DNA of 64,000 nt from Klebsormidium nitens. Lineage: Eukaryota; Streptophyta; Klebsormidiophyceae; Klebsormidiales; Klebsormidiaceae. Positions 36,075 to 49,021 of the stretch are shown one piece after another (positions within the stretch are counted from its first letter, which is position 1; each line of letters starts with the position of its first letter). A program made the translations under genes and the position numbers. The notes under the pieces were generated by a model. The model saw nothing but the letters and a program-made list of their open reading frames with translations. It had not been told where the DNA came from and ran no database searches. The DNA lies in the NCBI GenBank assembly GCA_000708835.1, contig DF236997.1:10736-74735 (forward strand), given 5' to 3'.

Positions 36075-37406
36075 TAAACAGGGCTTGTCCTTTGCAAGAG
36101 ATTACCTTTCCCCGCCGTTACGTTCACTGCATCCACACATCGACTTGGCAAGCGGATGCAACGCACTTACTTGCCCTCCTCGCATAGAGGATGGTTTTTT
36201 GTGTCGTGCCAGAGCCGATGGTAGCATTCGGCTCCTCGTGGCTCTTGGGAGTTGCGCTTGGTTTACAGATATAATCAGACGTTGAATGTCATTGCTCGCG
36301 GCTGATCAGCTCAATCATACTGGTTCGAGATGACTTGCAACATATACTTGATACCGTATCGTTTCAAATTTTACTCCAAAATCAGGTCGACAACAGCCCT
36401 TGAGGGCCATCTTGGACACAAACCAACGATGTGGCGATTTTTCCAAAATTTGACGTACTGCGCGAAAGGTGTGATAGAGAGGACGTTTTATTGGACAGCT
36501 GTATATGCACATGGTGGCATGGCAACATGGACATTGATTGCCTGACTGAGTAGGTGATCCGCAAGGCTTAGTGGGACCGATGCCCAAGGGTGGCGATATT
36601 GTTCAGCACTATACTATAAGGCTCTAGCAGCCGCACGTGGCCCGGGCTGCAGCCATACTTTAATGATATTCCAACACAACGCGCCGCCCGCCAAACATGT
36701 AAGGTATCGATTACAAAACTCACTATAGTAAAGCAGTAATATTATCCTGAAAACAATGGTGGCTGGTCAAATTCAATTTACCTGAAAGCGATCGAGCTCA
36801 AAAGAAGCCCACGAGGTGTACGTGTGCCACGGCATAATTAACGGCACATTGAACGGCACGCGTGTGACATGACCTCAGCTCTCCTCGGTTCTAGCCTTAA
36901 TAGACTCAGAGTCCAGACTTCAGTTTTAAGGCCTTTCAAATTGCGGACAAGCACGGACGGTGCCCTTTTGCCTGTATTATCGGAGGGCTGCAATCGTTCC
37001 ACGTTGCCCGCTTCGAAGTGTTCAACCGTTGTACACAACGCTGCATGCACGGAGCCGGTTTCGGCGTTTTACCCAGTCAAAGTGCTGCCTTCAGCCCCTC
37101 TGGTCAGGGAAACGGCACCTAAGCGATTGACACCACATCCGAATCTTCTATGGGCCAGATTTGCGCGCGCCCGTTGCCATCACGGACAGTGGAAGGGGGA
37201 ATCCGTCACGTTCGAAGGCGTTCATCACATGGCGTTCAGAGTCCGGGTCGTGTAGCCTAGGACGTACAGCTAGGCTGTGGCCCTTGTCATTCTTCCTGAG
37301 CCCGGTGCCGCCTTGCCTGCCCTCGAGCCCCGGCATTTCAAATTTGCACCTCTTTCTGCTGCCTTTGCTTCTGCATCGGTTAGAGGTCTGGACGATCACG
37401 GAGGGA
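36075..37406. other. Intergenic, upstream of the DUF3755 gene
   Basis: No supported gene. A 128-codon frame at 36869-37255 (+) ends about 150 bases before the next start codon, but it has no recognisable motif and unremarkable composition. A TGTAA polyadenylation-like motif coincides with the APC5 stop (36070-36074). Confidence 0.45.
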
Positions 37407-40400
37407 ATGGCACTTTCTTCAGATTTTATGCCTGATCCTGGAGACCCGGTAAGCCAAGCTGGTCTATGCAGTAGAGTGCACTTACGGTGCTCCTGTTCGA
37501 ACCCCCTGCATCGTTTTTGATTGCGGCTGCCACTTGGACCGCTCGTTTAAGGACGGGGTGTTTTCTGGTGCAGAGCTTGGCTGGCCCAACTCCCGGCGAG
37601 CCCCAGGCAGCTCAATTGTTGCAGCCCAAACTTGAACACCCAGAGCCAATGTGAGTGCTGCCAGGAAGACCTGCCTGCCTGAGGGTGTTGATGCCGACAA
37701 CATGCCCTTCTTTGTCTAATTTGTGAGAACCCTATTGTGAGTTTATGTCTTCTGGCACTAGCTGCAAGAATGCCTTGCTCCTCCTCAGCTCACCTCAAAC
37801 TCGTTGCCTTGATTACCCTCCGTTGCAGACTGGAAGTTGGTAATGGTCTTCAAAGCACTGGAGTCTTGCCCGCCACCTCAATGTGGACGTCCAGCGACGA
37901 CCAGAAGGCCAACTCAGCAAATGGTGGTACCGCTGTGAGTCAAGTGTGCACTATTTCCCTTTCAATTGCACCAATTGTTTCACCAATTGTCCGTGGTTCT
38001 AGGCCTGCTCTGCTGTTGTTGTCTAAGTGTATAGACCATGCAAATATGCGAGCTTGTGCTTCTTCATGGTGCAAGTGAAAGCTGGGCGTGTCTATCCAAC
38101 CTCATTCTTCCTGCTCTCCCCCTCTTGCAGTCCACGTCATCTTCCCCGTCCTTTGGAGCTGGCTTAGCCCATCCCAATGGAGCTTTGCTCCCCAGCGCAG
38201 GCACGCTGGTGGCCCCCGGGCCAATTGTGCCTGTCAGTGGCATGATCCCCACCCCCATGAGCAATGGGAGTGCGGGGCCAGCGGGGGCGCAAGGCCCCGG
38301 CATGCCTGTCCAGATGCATGAGCCCGCCCTGGCGGTGGAATGGACAGCGGAGGAACAGAAGCTGCTAGAGGAAGGGCTGACCAGGTGAGGGGCCCGGCAC
38401 TTGTCTGCTGGGACCAGTGGGCCCCTTGACAATTGAGAAGTGGCATCTTCAGTCATGCTTTAAAGATGGCGGAGGGGGGGGGGGGGGAGGGGGGGTTGCT
38501 ACATATGTTCGAGTCGCTCCTGTTCGGTTTGAGGATTTTGCATGATTTGGCTTTCACATCCCGCACAGATGGTTTGCACATCAGGAGTGCTCCGGATACC
38601 TAGACATTCTCACTCAAATACAGAGTTCCCCCAGCTTCTGTTGGAGTGACTAGCATGCCATCAGTTTTTGCGTTAGGGCGTTCGATGGACATTCAGATGA
38701 AATGTAAAGAGCTATGGTTGCGACGAGTGCTTCTAACTGTGGAACTACGGTGCTTTGCCCTTGCGCAGATTCCCTGGTGACAAATATTCCAACATAGTAC
38801 GCTGCATAAAGATAGCGGCGATGCTGGCGGACAAGACCGTGCGAGACGTTGCCATGCGGTGTCGCTGGATGTCGGTGAGTCTTTGGACAGCAGCCGCTTG
38901 AATGAATGCATTTCGACGGTACAGTGCAATGCGCTGGAAAATACTCCTGGACATCATTAGTGTTTGGCTTCAGTTGATAAGCTTCTTACTGATCCAACCG
39001 GGACTGAGACGGGGGATGGCCTCGATCGCAAGCATCAACGCGTTGGCAATCTAGGTTGCCAAATACTCCGTAAGATGCACAGTGTGGATAGCGATGACTC
39101 TTTCTCATGAGTTACATTCCATTCCGCAGAAGAAAGAGATTGGCAAGCGGAGAAAAGATGAACAGCAGCAGAGCCAAACCAAGAAGTCAAAAGAAAGCAA
39201 AAAGGTGGGCATCCTCTCTCTGCCTAGTCGGCAAGCGCTTGGACGTGAAATTCTTAGACGTGCACGCAGGTGCACAATTGGATTCTCATGGTCTTTTATT
39301 GCAGCTGCTAGGGTGGCTCGTCAAGGCACTAGCTGGACGCGTCTGCAGTTGTTGGTTAATTTGCAAATTTGTGGGTGCGTGTTCGTGGTTGCTTGCTGTC
39401 CCGCTGTAGCCATGCTTCTGAGACGGCGATACCTGGCCTTGTGTCAGGACAAGCCGGGCGACATGCACCGCCCCCTGGCCCCCGCGCGGCCCCCAGTGCC
39501 CATCATGGCGCCGCCGCCCATGCCACCACTCGATGACAAGATACCGCGTGAGTGCTCCCAGAAAACTTCCTGCGTGATGTCGTTCAGCCACCTGTTCTGT
39601 GTTCCAGACGCTCTGCCCAGATTCTGGAGGTTTTGTTTGTGAAAAGCCTTTTCTCAGCAAGGCCGTTGCTTTGTCTCTGCACCCTGTAAGGCCGTCATAA
39701 TGCAGGGCGGGCAGGTTAAGTGAGGTTGCTCAGCACAGATGTTCAAGCATGGCAAAAGCTTCACATTCTGGGGTCCTAGTTCTTTCCGAGTTTGTGACGT
39801 ACATAGCGCCGAATTTGGCGTAGCCTTGAAGCTTCTTTAGCGAGACCTGCTCTGATTCGTTGTCAAACACGCTCTTCTTACAATCCGTTAATTTGAGCGA
39901 AAAGTCTGGAGCTCGGGTGATTTGCGCCGAAGTTTCTGCCGCGAGTGTTCACGGAGCTGTAAGCGGTAGCCTCCCGTTGGTCTCCTCCTGAGTTGTGTCC
40001 GTGTCGTGGGTGCAGCCATTGGGGGCCCGACAGGGCAGCTGCTGGACGAGAATGTGCGCATGGTCAACCAGATTCGGCAGAACTTGGCCAACTGCAAGGT
40101 GAGTCCCGCCTGGCCCCGGGTGCCCTCTGGCAACGTCACTTTGGCCAGAGAAGTAAAATGGGTTTTCCGAAAGCTCTTCACTACAAGCCGTCATAACGGC
40201 TGCTTCTTTGATGTTGACCGCCTGTTGACTCGTCGAAGTGTTGGCCGAGGTCGACTGGCTGACCAGGATCGGCCATGTGGGCTTGTGTGTTTGTGTTCAG
40301 ATTCAGGAGAACAACGAGCTGCTCGTCAAGTTCCGGGACAACATCACCACCATCATCAACGGGTGAGCAGCGTGCCACCATGTGAAGCTTGCTCGAGGTT

Positions 40401-40651
40401 CATGAGAAGAGGCCTAGTCCTGCACCCCCTCGTTGGGACGTTTTTATCCGAACATGTCCGTACCGTTTTCGACAGCGCACCTGTAGGCACGTCCTTCTCG
40501 GCCTTCCATTTGCAGGATGACATCCATGCCGGGCATCTTGTCGTCGATGCCCCCGCTGCCCGTGAAGTTGAACACGCCGCTCGCGGACAGCTTCCTGCCG
40601 CCCAGCAAGAACCTGCCGCTGCCACCGCCAGTGACAACCCCTCCCAAATGA
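37407..40651 (+). CDS. DUF3755 / SANT-like nuclear protein
   Basis: Plant-type DUF3755 protein (Arabidopsis At3g07565 is a member); a nuclear role is suggested by its Myb/SANT-like unit. 346 residues; exons 37407-37448, 37574-37650, 37829-37934, 38131-38384, 38769-38874, 39130-39204, 39448-39547, 40016-40098, 40301-40362, 40516-40651. After a Gly/Pro/Ser-rich N-terminus comes the SANT-like part: EWTAEEQKLLEEGLTRFPGD, then IVRCIKIAAMLADKTVRDVA and MRCRWMS. A basic Lys/Gln tract (KKEIGKRRKDEQQQ) and a Pro-rich linker lead to the DUF3755 end: QLLDENVRMVNQIRQNLANC, FRDNITTIING, and MTSMPGILSSMPPLPV. The first exon codes only 14 residues, so the exact start is the least sure part. Function unknown in the family. 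Confidence 0.9.
38474..38495 (+). repeat. G14-A-G7 tract inside an intron
   Basis: An almost pure guanine run of 22 bases in intron 4 of the DUF3755 gene, in the sense strand. Such a run can fold as a G-quadruplex in DNA or pre-mRNA. Assembly length errors are common at runs like this. Confidence 0.8.
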
Positions 40652-42164
40652 CAGAAATAATTTGCAGCGCACTTTAGCACGTTTAGCACTGTAAGAAGGT
40701 AAAAGCCAATGGAAGAGATCAATAGCGGCTAACGTCCCAGTTGTGCCTAGGCTGGTTTTGCCGTTGCTATTTTCCGATTAGAGATACGTAGTGTAGCAAA
40801 GCCGCAAATTCGGCGTCAGCACTCAGACTTGAATCGAGGACTGCCCGGCTCTCTCAGCGAAAAAGTGCGGGCCGACTGGATTCGGCCGCGGGCATTGTAT
40901 ATAGAGAAATTCAGTAATCTGGTTACGGTTGAGGAACTTCAACGGTTCTTTCCTTCTTGTCACTACCAGCTCACAGATACTAGCCACTGCTGGTCTTCCG
41001 AAAGTCTTCGAATCCAGCCAACTATCCGTATCAAGCAGGAATTAGTCTGAATTTTTTTTCAGCGGACTAGCTTCTTTAGATTCATCACTTGCAAGATGAA
41101 AGCGACATCTTATAAGTTTAGGGATTCGTGAAACTGATCAAAGCCTTACCTAAGTTGATATTATGCAAGTGACATGGTATATGGCCGCAAACTGCACAGT
41201 AGTGGAGCAAAGGTAGGCCATCTGAGCAGGCGCTTATTGGTGCGCATCCTAGTCCGACCCATGTGCACAGCGTGACGCAGATGAAGGCACCATGGCTAGA
41301 GCTGCACATTACAACGGTACATGTATGTTGTACGTCATATGGCACATATGTCGACCGGCATGTTAGTTTTAGGTGGCATGGCTATAGGTGGCAGATCATG
41401 CATTGAACTTTAGGAGGTGGTTTGACTGTGCTTGTTGTATATCAAATTTACGATCGCCAGTGCACTTTTCATTCCGGTCTCGATTGGATCGCAATTGCAA
41501 TCGACGATCTTGCTATACTATGTGTTGACGCTCATGGTTGAGCTACTCAGATCGTCTTATAGCTTGTTGAAAGCTCGTCGAATCATATACATGACCACTG
41601 CATTATGACAACGTTACATTCTTGTGCTTGTCGCAGCTAAGACTGCATTGCCTAGTGCATGCAATTATACAAAGCAACCTCTGATGCCATGAAATCTTAT
41701 GATAAGCCTGCCTATGGACCGAGCTAGCTAGGCACTGCTAAGAGCGCATATTAAGATTAGTTACGCTATGATTCTGCAGTTTTCAAATCAGTGTACATGT
41801 CAAGTCTACTAGAATACACGGAACACTGTCAAAAAAATCAATGTATCTGCTATAATTCAGCGTCTGGTCAATCGGCAGAACCGGCCGTAGGCACTGGAAT
41901 CCAGTGTGTTAATTTGATGTAACCACCTTCTTGGAAAATAGGGGCCAATAGTTGCTGCTTGCCAAAAGGTATACAAACTTCAGTGACTGTACTACAATTA
42001 TCTTATCTCACCTGCATCTGCCCTGTTCTGGGTCCGAGCTCGTCTCTACAGTCTGCAGACCCGAACCAATTGCTCTTTTTGTCAGCTCTACCTACTGCTC
42101 GAGCGTGCGACCTAACCTGTTTGGTCTACCTGCGCAGCAATGTAGATACAAACTCGCCTGCGGG
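40652..42164. other. Intergenic, convergent gene ends
   Basis: AT-rich spacer between the DUF3755 gene (+) and PHS1 (-). TGTAA at 40690-40694, 39 bases past the DUF3755 stop, may be its polyadenylation signal. No other feature is recognised. Confidence 0.5.
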
Positions 42165-45100
42165 TCAGCACACCGGAGGCGGCAGCGGGGCTGCCCTATA
42201 CTCGGGGTGCACCTTGCGCAGGTGCACGCGCAGCGAGTCGGTGGAGACGCCGGCACTCTTGCCGCACACGGGGCACAGCCGGCCGGACGGCTTCTTGCCC
42301 TTCCACTCCATGGACGCCACCGGCCCGTGCAGCCGCTTCTCCAGCCGCACAAGCGCCGCCGCAAAGCCGTCGTTGGGCGCCGCACGCGGGTGCACCACCT
42401 TCACCTCCGCCCATGCCTGCACCACGAGACCGGTGCTCAGAGTGTTTAGGGAGGGAAGGGAGCGGAAGACAGTCGCCTGCTTCAAAGACGCCCATCGAAC
42501 CTGCTGCAGATTCAGATATGTGCGATGAAGGTCCACGACATTTGTCAGGCGCTTCCAACACCTCCGACGGTCTGCAAACCAGGATTGGTCTGTATATGCA
42601 GCAAAGTGTGTGTGCTCAGGTGGCGGCGCAGTCCGAGCGCGTCGTGCGCGTGTGCTGGCTGACCTGCGCGAGGTTCCTGGCCTTGTGCAGCATGAGGTAG
42701 GCTAGCACGACGGCCACGCTGCGGCTCTTGCCCTCGAAGCAGTGCACCAGCACCTTGCCCCCACCCGCGGCAGCAGCGTCGATCAGCGCACTCACGGGCT
42801 CGAAGAAGCGACCAATGTCCTCCGTCGGGGTGTCACGAGCCTGCGCAAGATGGACATGCACCGAGGTCAGAAGACGAGCCGCTCGAGTCTTGGAAACGAA
42901 AAGCGCGAGTGTAATTGACAAAAAAGCTAACCACCGGTACGGAAAGCGAAGGAGAGACGCTCTGTCCGTTCATTCCAGGGGGTGCGTGAGGGGTTGCATC
43001 GTGCACGCTGACCTGGTAGTGCGTGTATTTGAAGCAGTCGGGGAACTCGCCGAGCGTGCCGTCCTCCCCGAGGGTGTCCTCGGGCGCCATGTTGACGATG
43101 TGCGTGATCCCCAGGTGTTGCAGCACGTGCCGACTGCGTGCCGCCGCGACCCCGCCCACGTACAGGTACGGCAGCACCGCCGACGGCCGCTGAGCCTCCG
43201 CGCCCGCCAGGATCAGCCCCACGCGCTCCAGCACGTGCTCCAGCCGCACCTGCCGGAAACAGGGCATGGAGGGTCAACAACATGCACAAATCAGTCAAGT
43301 TCGAGACACCCGCCTGAGGAAGCTGGAGGAAGACTTGGCACCGAAAGTCAAGAAGAGACGAGGCTTGTAGCCGCTGCTCGTAGCAGGACCTCCAAGAACG
43401 TACACAGAATTGAGAAGCTCCTGTCCCTTCCGGCATGAGCGGGAGCTGCGCAAAGGCCACCTTGAGCTCACCTTGAGCTCGTAGCTGTCGACGAGGGAGT
43501 GGCCGCCGGCCCACTCGAGGAAGCCGGTGACGAAGCCGTGCGCCTCGCACACGGCGGCCGCCTCGCGTCGCAGCTTGGCGTCCCACTCCTCCAGCATGTC
43601 CGACACCATGTCGTCCACCTGCACCGCGGCCGCACCACATGAGGGGCCTGACGCGACAGCGGCTACGCACAGGAGCAATACGGTAGTGGACGGACACAAG
43701 GTTCCATGAGCCACGGGCACACGTAGAACGCGCAAAAGCTGCGAGAGATACTTGGGATGCCCCGTCTCCCACGACCGGAACATGTTCACTGCGACTGTAT
43801 CACCCAAATCTTTGTAGCGTAGCATCCTCCCCAGCCTTCCTGCCACTTCTTGCCCCTCACCTTGGCGACCTTTTGCCAGTCTTTCAGCCGGATCGTGAAG
43901 CGCAGTGGCGACCCCCTCAGCGGGCTGCCCGGCTCCCGGCCGTTCTCCCCGGGACTTCCGGACCCCGCCCTGCTGAAGGTGCGGACAGCGTCCGGGGGCG
44001 TCGGCAGCTTGGTGTCACGGGGCGAGGGGGGCTTGCGCGGGTCCTTGGGGGAGAGCGGCTTCTTGGCATCCTTGGGCGAGGGGGGTTTCCGCCCAGAGGG
44101 GCTGTGGCCGAGGCCCGCCCCGGACAGGCGGCGCGGCGCACTGGGCGAGGGCCGTGGCTCGGCCCGGCCGACCTCCCCGATGCACGCAATGAAGGCGCGC
44201 AGCAGGCCGTCCAGTCGCTGGTGCAGCCGCGACAACAGCGGCCGCAGCCCGTGCACCGCCTCCACTGTCTCGCGCACCCCGCGCTGAAACGCCTCCACCA
44301 GGCGCCGCTCCGCAGCCGCCTTATCCAGGCTCGAAAGGTCGACGGCCTGGTTGGCGTCAGAGAAGAGGGACGATGTTGTCGGCTCCAGCGGGGCCTCCCC
44401 TGCTTGTGCGCCATCATGCGGTGCCTCTTCTGGGCCCGCCACAGCCCCGTCTGTAGCTGGAGAGGGTGCCAGCAGGTACCCGCTGCTGACTTCGCGCAGG
44501 ACCTCGGCCGCCACGTCCGCGTCGCACAGCAGCAACTCCATGAGCTTGGGAAAGTTTTCGCGGTCTGCCTCCATCTTAGCGGCAGGGGGCCGTCGGGGGA
44601 TCCCCGAGTCGATCACCACCACGGAGCCACGGGCAGACGGCTTGGGAGCAGGGACGGTTAGGGGATCGAGTATGGCGGCCTCCTGGATCTCGCGGACGTT
44701 TGGCGCACTCATGCTGCGCTTGTGCAGAACTAATGCCGGCGGACTGCCCCCCCCGGCATCTCGAACCACTGCCGCCCGCGACTTGTTCTCCGCAGACCTC
44801 GCCTTGGCCCTGCCCTTGCTCTTGATCCGCAGTAGGTCGGCCGCCGCTGTTACATCGGCGGCGAGCTGCGCGGGCGTCTTTGGGGTGGCGAAGGGGCGCT
44901 CCGTGTAGCGCAGGTTGCCCGCGTTCTCCTGCCACCCGAGCCGCTTGACGGCCAGGCGGTCCTCGTTGCGCAGCACCAGGTCCAGCACCAGCACGCGCCC
45001 CAGCGCTGCCGCGGTCGCCTCCTGCTCTACGGGCCCCTCGAAGGCAGACGGGCTGTCCTTGAGCGACTTGCCATGCACGTACCTGACATGGGGCGTCGAG

Positions 45101-48100
45101 GGTCGGCAAGGAGCACAGGAAAAGGGAGCAACATTTCCTTACAAGTGCCACGACGTTCCCGAGCGAGTAAAACAACACAATAGATCGAAAAGGAACGTCT
45201 GTACGCATTGATCTCAGAGCAGAGGACACGTGACCAAGGTGTAAATATAGATGTATTTGCGGCTTGCCAAATCCGTGGTTGTAGATGCGGGTTGCAAGAA
45301 CGTAGAGTTTCCAGGCGAGCGAGGGACGCTGTGCTGACCCCATGAGCAGCAGGCAGCGGAAGATGCGCAGCGCGTCCAGCAGCTCCTCGCACGTGCGCTC
45401 CTCGTCTTCCGCCGCCTTGTACGCAGGGCTTTGACCGCGGCCCTCCGCAGCCAGCGTCTGGATCTTGTCCACCGCGCGGCTCTGCATCAGCAGTCCCAAA
45501 ATCTGTCGGAGACACCATCCTACGGAGAAGGTTGGCCACTATAACATACAACCAATGCAGTACCTTGCATTGCTCTGTCTCGTTTGTTGTGAGTGCCCGA
45601 TCGACGAGAAGGCTTGATGGAATTCAGAGCTAACACGGGGGAGACGGGAAATGCCGTCACTGCGGTGAGGTGCCGGCGACGGGCGCTCACCTTGGCCTTG
45701 TTGACCGCAGCCTGGATGGCGGCCCACTCCTCGGAGCCGCTGTGGATGACCCTGACCTGCGGGGTGGGCACCCCCAGATGCCGCGCCAGCTCACTGCCCA
45801 GGCGCTCACTCTGAGGAACAACACACGAGCAAATCAGGTCGGACGACCCGTCTTCTATGAGCACGAGCTGGAGGTCACATGAACGCTCAAGGCCTTGCAC
45901 ACTTGGGGAACTCTAAGATCGTCGATCAAGCACTGCATAAGTCGTTAGGCTTGCGCAGTCCCATCCTTGCTGCCGGTTCTATCCTGACCTGGGTGGCGAG
46001 CCTGCTGGGACCGAACTTGATGCAAGCAGCGAACTCCTCGACCTCCACCCGCGGCTGCCGCACTGGGCTTGGACGTTGCCAGGGGGCACCATCGCCGAGG
46101 GGTCGGCTGCTGTTGGCGGGCGGTCCGAGGCTGCTGCGCTCAGTAGCGTGTATGTCTGCAGGATGATGATTCGTCGAGTTTTCCCCCTACGTCGTCATGG
46201 TCAAGCTGAGCGCATTTGTTCTTACATTCTCATCATGTGCCGGGACTTCAAGCATCATTCTAACTTTTCTCAGAATGCACCTAGGCGTTGATAGTGCAGG
46301 ATGTCACCCTGGCCGTACCTGGGCTAGGTCTCGACATCCTGGATGCTATGCGGACCTTCAGCCCTGCTCCCGCGGCCTCGCTTCTCTCCACCCCTGCCCC
46401 TGTGTCCAGCTCTTGCCCGGAGCCCCCCTGAGGGGAGGAGGGCGCAGCAGGCTCAAGCCGAGCCCCGGGAGAGGTGGCACCGGTAGGTGCCGCTGTGGGG
46501 GACGGGAAGGTCAACTGAGTCACGCCCTGGCTGCCATAGGCCCGCACCACCACGGCTGCCCCCTCCTGAGAAGTGGTGACCGCCATCTGGGACGCATGAT
46601 GCTGCCCCAAGGGAGAGCCGAGGCTGCCGCGGTGTGTGCCCCCGCTTTCGGAAGGGCCACCTTCGCCCTGCTCTCGAGGCGGCTTGGCGTACTGGAACGC
46701 AGCAAAGTAGACGACCCCCCCGCTGTTGATCTTGATCTCCATCACGCCGTCACTGCCGCTATCACTGGGGTCGTCCGCGTGCTCTGTACGGTACACCGCC
46801 GCCAGGCCAGACCAGTCTAGCTTCTCGGAGGCAATGTCCAGCTCACGCGCACTGCCCAGGCGCTCCAGGATGTTTGCGGGGGAGAGGGGGGAGAGGGGTC
46901 GCACCGCTGCAAGGAACAAGGCCGGTCAAAGGTGACTTAAGCTGGAAAATAGTGATGGCGCGATCCTCGCAGTGAGAACCGCTGCCCTCGCAATGCCAGT
47001 GATCTCTTAGTATGGTCGGAATGTGTTTGGCTGGAGCTATGCGACTTCAACCTCGGCCCCGCGTGCAACTTCAGGCCTGCACTCCTTGGGCCTGTTCCCA
47101 GCATGGCCCTTACTCTGGCCCAGGCCCTCGTCGAGGTCTGCATCCTCCAGGTCGGCCCGCCCCGTTTCTGGCTCGCTGTTGCCCCGCTGCAGGCGCGAAG
47201 GCAGGCGCTGAGGGCCTCCTGCAGCTGGGCCCACCACCTGGATCTGCTCCTCGCTGATGGCCTGCATGCGGGGCAGCTCCTCTGCACTCTTGCAGCGCCT
47301 CTGGGAGGCAATGCGCTGGAACGCCGGCATCTTGCGCTGGCGGCGTGTGCTGCAACAGAAGAACAATGGCAGCTCTGAGCAAGATTGACAGGTCATTACG
47401 GAACTGACCCCTGGCGGCAGACTGTGTATTTGGGAAACATCATAGCATGCCCTCAAAAGCAGGGAGCTAAGCACAGGCTGTGATCTTGCGTGTGTCGTTG
47501 AGATGTTTGGCACAAAAGCTCAATTATTCATTGGTGCTTTTCCTCCACCCTTCTCTTATGATCCTTGCAATTCAACAGACAATGAAGAGCAGAGGTGGTC
47601 CTCACCTGCGCAGCCAGCCTGCCATTTTCCCAACACCTGCAAATCAGAGCCCCAAACTTAGGTTTGCCCCTACATTGCAACTGCATTCAACAGACGATTT
47701 AGAGCAAACAAAGTCCGCCTTATCAATGAAGCAATGCTTCAAAGGCAACATGAAGGGACGGAAGATGTGGAATGAGATACGATAGCCTGCTTGTACCTGG
47801 CATGTTTTCTCTGTAGTTGAACACACAGAGGGCCTTGGGCGACATGGCAGGGGAGAGGATGACTCCTGCACAGGAAATTAAGCACTTGAGTTCAGCAACC
47901 TGTACCCTAATACTGCAGCTCTGAGCAGGCAGTGAAGAAAAAGACCAACAGGCGCTTCCTTGAAAGTGCACGATGCAGCATCAGCGGGGTAATGTGGAGG
48001 GATGCCACCAACTCGCCTGCTTCCTGACATGCTTCCTCAAGTGCCAGCTTCATCTCTGCCTCTGCTTCAGACAAGTCCTCCTGATTCCCAGGCAACGCAG

Positions 48101-48134
48101 CCATAGCCCCTAGCAAGCTGTGGAGGGGATCCAT
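42165..48134 (-). CDS. PHS1: PHS1-type tubulin kinase / dual-specificity phosphatase
   Basis: Matches plant PROPYZAMIDE-HYPERSENSITIVE 1: an actin-fragmin-kinase-like domain (alpha-tubulin kinase in Arabidopsis) fused to a phosphatase domain that restrains it. Exons (minus): 47865-47797, 47636-47606, 47349-47114, 46906-46319, 46155-45989, 45810-45691, 45502-45339, 45082-43861, 43618-43472, 43249-43013, 42840-42664, 42416-42165. Kinase part: INSGGVVYFAAF, FAACIKFGPSRLATQSERLG, HLGVPTPQVRVIHSG, LGRVLVLDLVLRNEDRL and VVVIDSGIPRRPPAAK. A Ser/Pro/Lys-rich linker precedes it. Phosphatase loop VHCFEGKSRS, with catalytic Cys at 42741-42739. C-terminal zinc finger CPVCGKSAG...LRVHLRKVH, then stop. The N-terminus is tentative: an exon starting with ATG 48134 and ending at a weak donor near 47977 fits the phase, but a start inside the 47865 exon is possible. 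About 1,190 residues if so, longer than Arabidopsis PHS1. Confidence 0.92.
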
Positions 48135-49021
48135 TGGGCAAATGTTAGGGTAAATACAGACGCAACACAACTAGCTCCACTGGCAATCTATATGATCCAA
48201 ACAACCTCGCTTAGGAATCGGCCACACTGTGTGCAGGCCATCCCTTCTATGCATGCATAGCGCATCTTCAACCCGTCATGAGCTGGTGCTAAAAGTAAGT
48301 GCCAATTGATAATCAGACCTCCACGGGTGCTCAAAATGACCAAGCTGAGGCTGCCAAAGCACTGAATCAGATTACCCGCTGGTAAACATTACTTAAAAGC
48401 TGGCCTGCAAAGGAAGCTATGCGTTGCAGAAGCGAGGGGCGCCATTTTACAGACTCCCTGGGCCTCAATGTCATACTCAATCCACGGTCAATCTTGTCTC
48501 ACGATCTTGTCGAAGAAGAATTTCAAGCAGCCAGATTCAGCCCAGCTAAAGGTTTCAACACGTGCGGACCCAACCCTTTTGGGAACCAGGCTCCGCAAGC
48601 TAGCCATCTGCTTCCAAGCACCCGCCGCTTTCTCACTTCACATGAGAACCTCCACTTGTATTGGGGGTCTACAGTCTAAGTATATGAGCACTCTGATCTT
48701 CAACCCCCCTGTCCCAGGGATCAAAAGGCTCCGGTTTATTCGCTAGGCATACCCGGCTGACATTAGGGTTTGCAAAAGTCTTGAGTGAAGCTCATTGTTG
48801 CAGGGCAAGTGATACATATCATTATGTCGCCGTTTCCTCCCCTTCGTCCAGCTGCGGAGGCCTGGCCCTGAGGCTGGGCCGGTGGTTTCAGTTGTGATGA
48901 CCGCGTGAACGAGGCCCCCTGTGCGGTGCAGCTGCAAGCCGATGGCTTGTGATCAAGCTGCTCTTGGTCTGTGGCTCACAGTCTTGGGAGCATCGCCAGC
49001 ACTTTGCGGATGTAATCGATC
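48135..49021. promoter_or_regulatory. Shared upstream region of PHS1 (-) and the RCC1-like gene (+)
   Basis: Divergent starts are separated by 887 bases. Only short, unconvincing frames are present. No TATA box or RNA gene is clear. Confidence 0.45.

Noticed and set aside
36869-37255. 128-codon plus-strand frame before the DUF3755 gene
   Set aside because: No recognisable motif, no donor that joins it in phase to the 37407 exon, and it ends with a stop before that ATG.
37480-37515. GTTCGAACCCC block resembling a tRNA T arm
   Set aside because: No matching acceptor, D or anticodon stems around it.
43873-44661. Plus-strand open frame (262 codons)
   Set aside because: Antisense to the large PHS1 exon; Arg/Gly/Pro-rich shadow composition.
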